Shown here: positions 1 through 10,100 of the stretch, in pieces
Layout of the letters: every line of letters begins with the position of its first letter
Numbering within the stretch: the stretch's first letter is position 1
Assembly: GCA_963924555.1 (NCBI GenBank)
Contig: OZ004589.1
Span: forward strand, 5,146,001 to 5,210,000
Direction: 5' to 3'
Source: Crambe crambe
Lineage: Eukaryota > Porifera > Demospongiae > Poecilosclerida > Crambeidae
Length of the DNA stretch: 64,000 nucleotides
Notes under the pieces: generated by a model
Told to the model about the DNA's origin: nothing
Database searches by the model: none
What the model saw: the letters and a program-made list of their open reading frames with translations, nothing else
Program-made: the position numbers and the translations under genes

Positions 1-444
1 TATAAAGGTATTTGCAACCGTTACGGCATGTATATATATATAGTTTCTAGTCCACTGATTATCATTATTTCTTAGCATTTCTCATTTGCCATAGATGTTA
101 TACATCCCAAAATATTGCAAAACATCGTTATAAATGTACAAGTGATGAGGTATGGTATAATAATCTATCATAGACATAATAGCTAGCTAATAATTAATTA
201 ATTTTTGATGCACATGCACAAGAGAAAAGAAGAGCCTGAACTTCACATACAATCAGGTTATTAATAGCTAATAACTGTGTGAACTACATAATAATATTAT
301 TATTGTTATAGGCATATTACATTCTAGTGTCTATGAGTATGTAAAAAAGAAAAGAAAGCTACACACAGGTATCTGTACAAAGGCTTAGCCATTGATTTAG
401 TTAGCTATTCAATGAATGATATGTACACAGCATGAACACACCCA
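1..444. other. AT-rich non-coding flank
   Basis: No convincing exon or repeat structure was seen. The stretch is AT-rich, with short TA and TAGC tracts like those scattered through the whole window. Confidence 0.5.
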
Positions 445-528
445 GCCCCTTGGTCATTCACTATAACTGCTATTTGAAATTTGAAGAATCTAGAAAGTTA
501 TAGCAGTTATAGTAAATGATTAAGGGGC
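445..528. repeat. Small foldback repeat, 28-bp arms
   Basis: Arms at 445-472 and 501-528 are reverse complements with about three mismatches (both contain TAGCAGTTATAGT in inverted sense), separated by 28 nt. It looks like a small MITE or hairpin. No target duplication was identified. Confidence 0.6.
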
Positions 529-641
529 AAGGTGAATGCAAATGGACTTTAGCTACACTTCATGCAAGCTATGCTATTTTTTGCTTCATTATAGACTTAG
601 CCGAGGAAGAAGTAGCTATCATCTACAGAGAATGAATAAAG

Positions 642-1358
642 TCCACTATATTGTCTGATTCCATTGTCACTGCTGCACAATGCTTATTAAAGGAGAAATA
701 TAAGCATGTTGGAGGTTTAGAGCCTATTATGACACGTACATTCGATATTCAGAGGGGTAACTTTATTCAGATTCTGAACGTATATGGTTCTCACTGGATC
801 ACTGTAGCGAATGGCTGTTCTTCTGGTTCAGTTAATGTTTATGACAGTCTGCCAAATTATGCACTCTACAGTCATACGAAGAAGCAACTTGCTTCCATCC
901 TCTGCAGCAAAGACAAAAAAATATCTGTTAATTTCATTGATGTCCAAACCCAGAGCAGTGGTAATGACTGTGGTCTGTTTTCTATAGCATTTGCAGCTTC
1001 ACTTTGTGCAGGTGAGCCTGAGTTTCTTGCCAGTATTTCATTGATCTTTTACTTGGCATGTGTAGGTGAGAATCCATCTGAGCTGCACTACATTCAACAT
1101 GACTTCCGCAACCATTTATTCAAGTGCCTAGAAGCTAATCTGGTTACTCCATTTCCCCGAAGAAATCGGAAAAGAAAGGGTGGGAATCGTGGCCAAACCA
1201 GTTTTGGAATTTTTTGTACTTGTAGGCTGCCTGCATATGGTAAAATGATATCGTGTAGTTCTTGCCACGAGTGGTTTCACCGAAAATGTGTTGTAGCACC
1301 AACTGAAGTATGGAGAAGGAAGGAAGTAGATTGGTACTGTAATTCATGTATAAAATAG
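642..1358 (+). CDS. Ulp1/C48-like cysteine protease fused to a PHD finger (5' end missing or broken)
   Basis: The open frame encodes a SUMO-protease-like fold with the expected catalytic order: His in GSHW, Asp in VYDS, and Gln/Cys in QSSGNDCGLF. A C-terminal PHD finger follows, with a Cys4-His-Cys3 pattern starting CTCRLPAYGKM and ending WYCNSC. A 54-nt GTGAGC...TAG segment at 1012-1065 is probably an intron; removing it keeps the frame and joins CAG to GENP. No ATG opens the frame: TGA at 633 closes it upstream, and an acceptor-like AAAG at 638-641 could begin an exon. The gene is therefore either missing a 5' exon or truncated. From memory, Ulp1-PHD proteins are frequent, often transposon-linked, in sponge and cnidarian genomes. 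The PHD part is secure; the protease part is probable. Confidence 0.65.
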   Translation, partial: STILSDSIVTAAQCLLKEKYKHVGGLEPIMTRTFDIQRGNFIQILNVYGSHWITVANGCSSGSVNVYDSLPNYALYSHTKKQLASILCSKDKKISVNFIDVQTQSSGNDCGLFSIAFAASLCAGEPEFLASISLIFYLACVGENPSELHYIQHDFRNHLFKCLEANLVTPFPRRNRKRKGGNRGQTSFGIFCTCRLPAYGKMISCSSCHEWFHRKCVVAPTEVWRRKEVDWYCNSCIK

Positions 1359-1915
1359 CTAAAGCTATTCCAATCAATGTACACATTATCACTACTAAAA
1401 TATTTGCTGTAGCCAAGTTTCATAACAGTGGCAGAGACCTACTGTATTGATATTTTTTAAATGAACAACAATTTTTTTCCAAGTCAAACAGCAGCTATAG
1501 CTAGCTAGTTATAACATGCATGAAACATGGTCATGCAGACTTCTTATTGGCTAGCTGAATCTTAGAGGACACTCAGATTGCATGACTAAAATTCAGGATA
1601 TATTTAGGCATTCTAGCTACTGTAAGACTGTTCATAGTGGTAACAGGGAATCACTGCATCTCTGAAACAAGCTCTATTGTCAGAGGAGCCATAGCCCCTA
1701 GCTCTACTGATGCCTCTTTGCATCCTTTTATTTCTACTTTTTAAAAAAAGGGGGGAAAGCTTTACACTAAGAGGGGAGCTAGTTCAAGAATGAAGAGTGT
1801 AAAAATCAAGTCCAGCCATAAGGTAGCTCATAAGTTATCACACTAGCTGATAATAAGTATGATAGATTTAACAAAAGGATTGTTGGATAGCTATTCCATG
1901 AAGATAACAGTAGCT
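1359..1915. other. Non-coding spacer after Ulp1-PHD gene
   Basis: No gene seen. The sequence around 1415-1560 reappears, diverged, at about 2090-2260, showing that a stretch including the Ulp1-PHD gene and its 3' flank was once duplicated in tandem. Confidence 0.5.
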
Positions 1916-2310
1916 ACTGATTCCATTGTCACTGCTGCACAATGGAGGTTCCGAGCCTATGTATTATGACATACAGTCATATGAAGAAGTACCTTGCTTC
2001 CATTCTCTAAAGCAATAACAAAAATATCAGTTAGTTCATTTTGTACACTCGTATCTCACTATAGTATCACCACCTATAAATCGTTCTTCAATTTCATAAC
2101 AGTGGCAAAGATTATTGATTCACTTTATGAACAACACTGACAAGTAAAATTCGGTTGTTGTTTTTTTTGTTTTATTGCCGTTTGTTTTTTTGCTTTTGGG
2201 GGGTGTTGTTTTATTTTGCAAGCCAAAACAGCAGCTATAGCTACGTATATGAAACATGGTCAGGCTTCTTAGTAAAAAACTGAATTCAGGAGACATTAGA
2301 TGTTCTAGCT
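1916..2310 (+). pseudogene. Decayed, internally deleted duplicate of the Ulp1-PHD gene
   Basis: Positions 1919-1945 repeat the start of the upstream frame (TGATTCCATTGTCACTGCTG) exactly. Short matches to its middle part follow (CATATGAAGAAG, CTTGCTTCCAT), then the 3' flank (TTCATAACAGTGGCA and CAGCAGCTATAGCTA). Most of the coding part, including the PHD finger, is deleted and no frame remains open. Confidence 0.65.
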
Positions 2311-2395
2311 ACATGCAGTGTTCATACACTCAGTGGTAGCTATAACAGATTTTCAAATTCATAATAAAAATAAGATTTAGTTCAACTATTGAAGA

Positions 2396-2620
2396 GCCCT
2401 AGGGGGACACTCTGCCCTAGTGTAGAATGTCCTAGGGGGGGGGGGGGGGGGGGGACAGTCTACACTAAGGGGGGACACTCTGCCCTAGTGTAGAATGTCC
2501 TAGGGGGGGGACAGTCTACACTAAGGGGGGACACTCTGCCCTAGTGTAGAATGTCCTAGGGGGGACATTCTACACTAGGGTAGAGTGTCCGGGGGGACAA
2601 TTTTTAGAGGGGACAATCTA
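2396..2620. repeat. G-rich tandem repeat with internal inverted symmetry
   Basis: About three to four units alternate GGGGACACTCTGCCCTAG, TGTAGAATGTCCTAGGGGGG and GACAGTCTACACTAAGG. A G homopolymer lies near 2436-2454. Adjacent units also read as imperfect reverse complements, so the DNA could form hairpins or G-quadruplexes. The G-run is a likely site of assembly error. Confidence 0.75.
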
Positions 2621-2629
2621 CACTATGAC

Positions 2630-3360
2630 ACCGACTTACTGGCTATAGTCATCAAAATTCTGCTTTGGCCATCTGTTAGAGCGGCACCTAGAGGCTGATC
2701 TTTTGCTATTAGTTTTGACTAAGGCTCTACTTCACTATTCGATAGCACTCGGAACACAGCTGCTAATCTTCTACGCCATTTTGAAGGGGGCGGGGCTTAT
2801 GGGCGGAGCCACGTAAGCTTAAGTTTAGCTATAGCCAAGGTCTTCATTCATTATCTGATGATGTTCCAGTCACTCCTTGCTGAATTACAGTACAGATGCT
2901 CATCCTATAGTAGCATTATAGCCAGTACTTGGCTGTAGTGTAGTCAGCTCACTTCACCATGCCGTGTACATGTCATTTACATTGCTGTCGCTGTAAAGTT
3001 TTATATCAACAAAACTTAAATAGCTAAACAAATTCTTCAACCAGAGACACTGTATGTACCTACAAAAGAGGTTTATGTAGAGCTGGCTTTGTATAGTACT
3101 GTACTGTAGCCTCCCTCATTCAACTTCAAGCACTAAGAAAAAGGATAGAAACAAGTGAGCGTAAAAAATAAAAAGGTTAAGTAGGGATAGCCTAAAATCT
3201 AGCTGGGCTATCTATAATGTGCTGCAGCCTCGTATGAAAAAAATCTTCGCGATATTACCTCATAAAAGGGGTGGGGCAATTAATAGCAGTTCTCCTCATA
3301 TAACACCTGCACAGGATGTGGCCATTTGATGGCATCCACTATTATGATCACTACACCAAA
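2630..3360. repeat. Duplicated block, copy 1 (pair of 63051-64000)
   Basis: Starting at CCGACTTACTGGCTATAG, this block is nearly identical to 63051-64000. The copy here lacks the 211-bp MITE at 63348-63558 and a short TTTCTTCAA tract. The right-hand copy runs off the window while still matching, so the full block is longer. No gene was recognised in it. Confidence 0.9.
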
Positions 3361-3621
3361 TGCATAAACTCCCCATACTCCTCCCTCAAGCAAGACATAC
3401 GTACCATCTCAATAATTATTTCAGTGATCACATATGTAACAATTAGCTAATGCTGTTCACTTTTTAAAATGTTCACTCCTTTCAGTACTCCATTACACTG
3501 CAGATGATCATCCTTCAAACTCTCCTCCCTGAACAGAATGAAATACTGATCATTAGTTCAATCAAGGAAGCCTTTAGTGTCTATCAATTTTCATAATCAC
3601 AAAGAAAAAGAATGCAAACAT

Positions 3622-4062
3622 GTGAATGCAAAAAATTTCTTCGAAATAAAAATGTGAAGTAGGGATGCTATTATAACTGCAGCTTCATTATGAAAACCAA
3701 GTACTGCAGCATCGAAGCAGTATGGTCCAAAAATCTAGCTGGAATATGTATTATAACTGCATGCAAGAGAGTGAACTTAGTGAAGTGACCCTTACCCATC
3801 ATCAAGTACAAGATACTATTCCTACTTCACTCCCATGATCAAGGGCCAAGGGAGTGAAGTAGGAATAGTATCTCGTACTTGATGATGGGTAAGGGTCACT
3901 TCACTAAGTTCACTCTCTTGCATGCAGTTATAATACATATTCCAGCTAGATTTTTGGGCCATACTGCTTCGATGCTGCAGTACTTGGTTTTCATAATGAA
4001 GCTGCAGTTATAATAGCATCCCTACTTCACATTTTTATTTCGAAGAAATTTTTTGCATTCAC
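3622..4062. repeat. Long foldback (palindromic) element, arms about 212 bp
   Basis: The left arm (3622-3834) and right arm (3850-4062) are near-perfect reverse complements around a 15-nt spacer. The ends read GTGAATGCAAAAAATTTC and its complement, and each arm contains GTGAAGTAGGGATGC near the outside. It belongs to a MITE family in this window whose ends share the GTGARYRCAAAAA...AAGTAGGGAT pattern (also near 3150, 21147, 40307, 51333 and 63790). A clear target duplication was not seen. Confidence 0.85.
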
Positions 4063-4076
4063 TTGTAATAATATGC

Positions 4077-4742
4077 TCAATGGATCATGATGTCATGACG
4101 CATGTTATAGTTGTTTTCACTACAAAATTCATCAAGTGGTAACTCTATATGTTCACGTCTTCTTTCAAAAGCTTCAATTAAACTTTGATGCACAGAGAGA
4201 ACTATTTTGCCTGAGTGGGTTCTTGACCATCTAAAAACCATGACCTGCAGAGAGTAAAGCCAGCAATGGGGAAGTGCATAATAATCATGGTAGCTACGTA
4301 GCTACAAACCACATAGCTAGCTATTATAGTGCATATGAAAATTCTCTCATGCTCCATCACATGGCCAAACAAACATAATTAATAGCTAGTCACTTCCTTT
4401 ATCTAGTTTTCAACTTTGATGAAGAAAAAAAATATATTGAAACACAGCATTTTGGCTTTAGCTATTTTGATTAAGTTTGTGTGGTCTCTTTTGTGGTAAT
4501 GGGCATGAGAGCTTCAGATTTGATAGCTAACTGAAGAAATTATCTTGACTGTTGTAAAAATTTTTATAAGAATTAGGACAGGTAGATGTTTAAATTACCA
4601 TAAGTATCGGTGGAATTGTTCCAGGGATTTTTACAATAGTGTCTTTCATACAGATCATCTTCTTATATTTCTCAGTGAGAATTGATCTTATATCCTCCTG
4701 TTCTTTTCTATTCACTACACTTTTCAACTCCACAAATATACA
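4077..4742 (-). pseudogene. Extra copy of terminal exons 19 and 20 of gene A
   Basis: The minus strand encodes a second, diverged copy of the last two exons of gene A. The exon 20 copy (4077-4246) keeps an acceptor, SRTHSGKIVLS and a stop. The exon 19 copy (about 4600-4742) keeps [18 protein letters not shown], but the segment holding the acceptor (ATATAGATGAAACA in the intact copy at 7861) is deleted. The pair lies 3' of gene A and is probably a non-functional duplicate. The exon 20 copy could still be used as a distal alternative last exon. Confidence 0.7.
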
Positions 4743-5700
4743 GGTTAGTATACATATGCACAAAATTGAGCTATAGAGGAAAGGGATGAGTGCATGGTTA
4801 TAGCTAAAAGAACTGGAACAAGGCTGCACATGGGGCTTGCTACAAAAAAGTCATTACCCTATACTTCAAAATTTTAAACCTCAAAAAGTGTTTACTACAC
4901 TCTATTTTGTCCCAATGCACACACTGCTTTGCTTTTAGTGTGTATTTTGGGACTATATTTATTGTGCAGTACACAATTTTATTTTTACAGTGTAAAACTG
5001 TAGGCAGGGTTATGGTGAGTTATGGGAATGTCAGCTCCAGATCATTTGTTATGTAAACTTGTGACCATGACATACGTCCAAGTTCTTACGTATGTATAGT
5101 AGACATAATATCCTTGATCTGGAGTTATATACACGAAAAAATAACCATCATAATAGTATATAGTATTTTAATTTTTTGGTGCTGTATCTAGTTAGCTATA
5201 GCTGGCATGATGAACTACTGTAGTATGCATGCACCAACATAATTATAGTGCATCATTTCAGAGAGGTGATCATTGATCAGCTGTAAGTGTTGAGTACAAA
5301 GTCTATATACATTTTCATTTTGAATCACCTAGCATGAATGCTGCTTCAGCAATATGACTACGTGATGGTAGATAAGCATTATGGTATAGTGCATTGTAGC
5401 TATGAAGCTAGCTATGTACAATAGTGTCATCTTTCTGGAGTAGAGCAAATAAATAATTCAAACAATGGAAAGTATATAAGTTGAAACGTTTGAATTCCTA
5501 TAGGCTGTGGATCGAGTCAATGTGACAAATAAATGTTGCCTTCTTTCTGGTCTTAATTTATGGCGCAATTTAAATACTAGAGAGTATTGTTAGCTACTGT
5601 ATAGGCATTGTTGAGGCTGAAGTTGAAGATAGCTACTGGTTGCATATGGTACATAGATATAACAGACACACATGACTGAGTATCCATGCACTTGCACTAT
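4080..5700. repeat. Direct duplication of the gene A 3' region
   Basis: The segment matches 7160-12310 once two later insertions there (8120-8414 and 8655-11758) are ignored. Shared landmarks include the exon 19/20 copies, CTGTAGGCAGGGTTATGGTGA-type sequence near 5000 and 8470, GCTGGCATGATGAACTA near 5205 and 11790, and GGATCGAGTCAATGTGACA near 5510 and 12120. The duplication explains the supernumerary terminal exons. Confidence 0.8.
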
Positions 5701-6131
5701 AGTTATTGAAATTGGTTATAGAATTAGGGCTATTTAACTTTTGAACTTTATATTATGGATTTGTCACCTTTTATGCATTTAATGCAGATTAGATGGTGCA
5801 GGTAGCTATCCAGAATAATTATAGCAACAACCAAAGGAAGGCTACAAGTTAAAATCAAAAATAATGTTCCCATAATGAATTTCGCTTAATGTTCGCACAT
5901 TAATTTACTGGATTGTTTTTCTCATACGTAACTAGAGTTATATGGTCAACTTGTTGACAATTATTCAGAGGTAGTAGTGCATGACCACACACTTCTTCCA
6001 GTTTGTCCTAGCTACTGGGCCACATTATTCTCTTCTTGGGTGCTCTCCACTTCCAATGCTATATGGCCTTCTGGAGGTGAGGTCTGATACACTTTCAACT
6101 GACTTCACTCTGCTGTTTCGTAGTGGTAATA

Positions 6132-6313
6132 CACTGCAAAAACAGAATTGTTATTTTAATAAACATAACAGTTAATTAAGACTAATCATCGTTGAAACAA
6201 CCAAACAGTTTGTTGTATTCACCAAAAATATAGCGTCATTTTGACAGATTTCAAATGATTAATCTCACCTAACTAAGCAAGTTTGTTAAAATAACAATTT
6301 CGTTTTTGCAGTG
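6132..6313. mobile_element. TA-flanked MITE (CACTGCAAAAA ends)
   Basis: The 182-bp insertion has inverted ends CACTGCAAAAACAGAATTG and its near complement (...TTCGTTTTTGCAGTG), extended by TTGTTATTTTAA and TTAAAATAACAA. TA flanks both sides. The homologous segment of gene B (near 33343) reads GGTAATAGGATG with no insertion, which fixes the boundaries. The TA duplication is typical of Tc1/mariner-type elements; the family assignment is inference. Confidence 0.85.
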
Positions 6314-6581
6314 TAGGATGTGGCCTTTGAGACCACTTAAGGCAAAACTGTTCACTGAATGTGTTTTTTGTTTTGTTTTGTTTGTAGTTTTTTTTGCTAT
6401 TTTTTTGTGGTGCTTATTTCCTTTTACAACAGAGGCAATATTCATTCAAGAATGATAAAAATATTTACTTTCAGCAGAGGAAGTTAAAAATGCTGGTATT
6501 AAAAACACAACATAATGATAATAAAAGTAATTAGCTACAAAAAAACACAGCAAGCCATAAGTTTTAGCCATATCTAGCCAG

Positions 6582-6749
6582 TTACACAGACACAAGAGAG
6601 TAATCACAGATTTGATTACAATACTTATCAAATGGTGAGTCTGTAAACTTATCACACAGCCATTTCTTTTTTGCAAAACCCAGAATTTCCTGAAGAGCTG
6701 AGGTGAGTATTTTTCCTGACCACGTCAGTATCCACCCAGAATTGACTAC
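6582..6749 (-). other. Alternative last exon of gene A (gene B/C type)
   Basis: A 168-nt exon with acceptor TTTTGCAG and stop encodes [18 protein letters not shown]...YSLVSV, almost identical to the last exons of genes B and C. It lies about 400 bp downstream of gene A's own last exon, which is of another type ([11 protein letters not shown]). Both accept exon 19 in phase 0. Gene A could therefore end in either of two C-termini, both carrying the SGK lysine motif. It may instead be a silent relic. Confidence 0.6.
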
Positions 6750-7162
6750 CTGCAAAAGAACATCTTTTAGTTCCATGCAGTTGCCATTGGAAATTATGAC
6801 TGTGTTCTTGCTCAGCACAACATGAGATAAGTAACTCGTGCATGATCATAATATCCGTCTTTGATCTCATGGAGTCATATTTATGAGATAATTTTGGCAG
6901 TACTCTCACACTATAGTATAATAGCCTGGTTAATGAGACTATAGCTATATGTAACAGTATAAATATAGAACATCGAATGCTGCAAAATTATCCAAAAATT
7001 TCTGAACCAGCTATGGTTGAAATAGTTTAAATGGTTGAAAAATTCAACAAAACTGAACTTATTATTGGTATAAAATTATTGACAAATAGTTAGCTATAGT
7101 CAAACATTTATGAAAAAAAAACAACAAAAAAAACAAAAAAAATGAAAATTACTCTAATATGC

Positions 7163-10100
7163 TCAATGGACCATGATGCTCAATGGACCATGACGCATGT
7201 TATAGTGTTTTACAGTGCAAAATTCATCAAATGGTAACTCTGTAGGTTCACGTCTCCATATTTTTTCAAAAGCTTCAATTAAACTTCGATGCACAGAGAG
7301 AACTACTTTGCCTGAGTGGGTTCTTGACCATCCAAAAACCATGACCTGCAGAGAGTAAAGCCAGCAATGGGGAAGTGCATAATAATGTAGTTAAATTTAT
7401 CATGGTACGTACGTAGCTACGTAGCTCTATATAGTGCATATGAAAATTCTCTCATGCTCCATCACATGGCCAAGCAAACATAATTAATAGTCACTTCCTT
7501 TATCTAATTTTCAACTTTGATGAAGTCTTTGCAAAGAAAAAAATTATTGAAACCTATAGCATTTTTGCTTTAGCTATTTTGATTAAGTTTGTACGGTCTC
7601 TTTTATGGTAATGGGCATGAGAGCTTCAGATTTGATAGCTAACTGAAGAAATTATCTTGACTGTTGTAATAACATAAGAATTAGGACAGGTAGATTTTTA
7701 AATTACCACAAGTATCGGTGGAATTGTTCCAGGGATTTTTACAATAGTGTCTTTCATACAGATCATCTTCTTATATTTCTCAGTGAGAATTGATCTTATA
7801 TCCTCCTGTTCTTTTTTATTCACGACACTTTTCAACTCCACAAATATGCAGGTTGTTTCATCTATATTATACATATACATATACACAAAATTGAATAATA
7901 GTAGCTATAGAGGAAAAATTAAAGGGATGACTGCATGGTTATAGCTAAAAGAACTGGAACAAGGCTGCACATGGGGCTTAATTGCTACAAAAAAGTCATT
8001 GACCCTATACCTCAAAATTTTAAACCTCAAAAAGTGTTTACTATACACTCTATTTTGTCCCAATGCACACACTGTTTTGCTTTTAGTGTGTACAGTATTT
8101 TGGGATTATATTTAGTGCGCAGTGGCGGATTTAGAGTGGTTTCTGTGGTTTCCATTGAAACCCCCTTTGCTCCGCGCTAGCACGCGTGATAGGTGACCAG
8201 TCTATAGTGCGCGCTATTTTAATACCCACCTGTCAGTACTGAGCGTCTTTTCAAAGAGCCTTCAGTCGTCCAGAAACGGCTAGCTAGCTGAAGTTACCAT
8301 CTTCATCACTCGTGTCCAAACAATCCAAAAAGGGTGTGGTTACGGGAAAGTGGGCGTGGTCAGACAAAAATTTTTAGCTGAAACTCCCTTTTAATTTTTC
8401 TATATCCGCCACTGGTGTGCAGTACATAATTTTATTTTTACAGTGTAAAATTGTACGCCTATGAGCTAGGCTGCAGAAGGGTTATGGTGAGTAATGGGAA
8501 TGTCAGCTCCAGATACTAATTTGTTATGTAAACTTGTGACCTTGATATAGTTCAAGTTCTTATGTTTGATATAATAGAGCCTTAATCTGGAGTTCGAAAA
8601 AATAACCATCATATAGCAATAATTATTTTATTTTTTCGGTACTGTATCTAGTTAACCCTCAGCGCGCATGCGCAGAGGGTTATAGTACTCAGTTGTGTCT
8701 GTGTGTTTATCTGTTACATCCATACCTGGACGAGCAGCGATAGAGATGCTCCAACTTCAGTCTCAACAATGTCTAAACAATGCGCTCGAGGTTTAAATTA
8801 GCCAGATTTTTTGATAAAGGTAAACTAATGCACCTATCAATGTTAGTCCCCGGGGGGGGGGGGGGGGGGCTGTTGGGACATTGCTGTGGAATAGTGGGGG
8901 ATTTGACTGATAACTTGACCCCAACTGTATATGGGGCATTTGACCACTAAAAGAATAGTGTCAGAGTTCAGAATTGCCATGTGCAGTTTTGAAAGAAATG
9001 GCTGCAAAGAGTGTTTTGGTACATTTTGGCTCTAGAACAAAGATAGTCAAGTTTGACAGTGATGAAGCTTTGAATGGTGAAGTAAAGAAGTCTTTTAACC
9101 TGGATAGTGATATTCATCTAATTGTTCAGGTAAGCTAGCTCGCCACCTATCATAATAGTTCTTTGGGCAGTATTCTGGGGAACAGTATCAAGCAACTTGT
9201 TTTATTTTGTTTTGTTTCATACTACAGCAAAAAAATGAAGAGTGGGGTGGGGTCTTTGTTGATATGGATGCAGAAAGCCCCATTGTAGATCATTCAGTGC
9301 TGAAGATTAATTTATTGTCGATGAGAATAAGGTATGCATTTTGATTTTATGCCCCCAAAATTGAAAAAAAAAGAAGTTATTACTACTCTCATGCAGCTAG
9401 CTGCATATGCTATGTAAAACTTCTCTAGCTACTAGTTTAAAAATTCTTTCATATTGCATACAATAGGGTTCAGAAACCACATATCCACCCCAACTTCTGC
9501 TGGATCAATTTCCCCTGGTATTTCTTCTGGTGGGCCACTGCTTCAATCCAGGCTTTGCTATGCACAATCTACTGGACTATCTCTTGAAAAATCTGTGCAA
9601 CAGGTGAGACAATAATTGCCCTGGCTACCTTTGACTGGTGGTATGTGAATGTGATTTTGTGGTTGTATTGATATGCCTGCATAGTACACTAACGTGCACA
9701 ATTTATTCATACAGGGTAGTCATGGCATTGAATCTAGCAAGATAATTGAGGCAGCCCAGATATATAAAGTTGGAAGCGATAAGCCCCTCTCGGACTACAA
9801 GAAAAGGATAAATGAAGAAGCTGGGAAGCTCACATTGCAATTCCCATCTCTGCTTAAGAACAGAGGAGAGCTACTAATATGTGCACAACAAAGTCTTCAT
9901 GACAGTGGCTATGTGTACAAGAAGGGGAAGTCCAGGTCTAAAAGGCTCTGTTCATCTAGTGATAGTGGTGATACTACTCCAAAGAGACCGAAAATGACAG
10001 ACAAGAACGTTTGGCTGAAGTGAATGAAGATATTAAGCATATCACACAGCAACTTCAAATTAAGGAGAAAAGAATTCAGTCTGAGGCGATAAAAAAATTA

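Noticed and set aside
5981-6175. Short plus-strand frame downstream of gene A
   Set aside because: It is only partly conserved at the paralogous place near 33230, is interrupted by the MITE at 6132, and has no splice or domain support.
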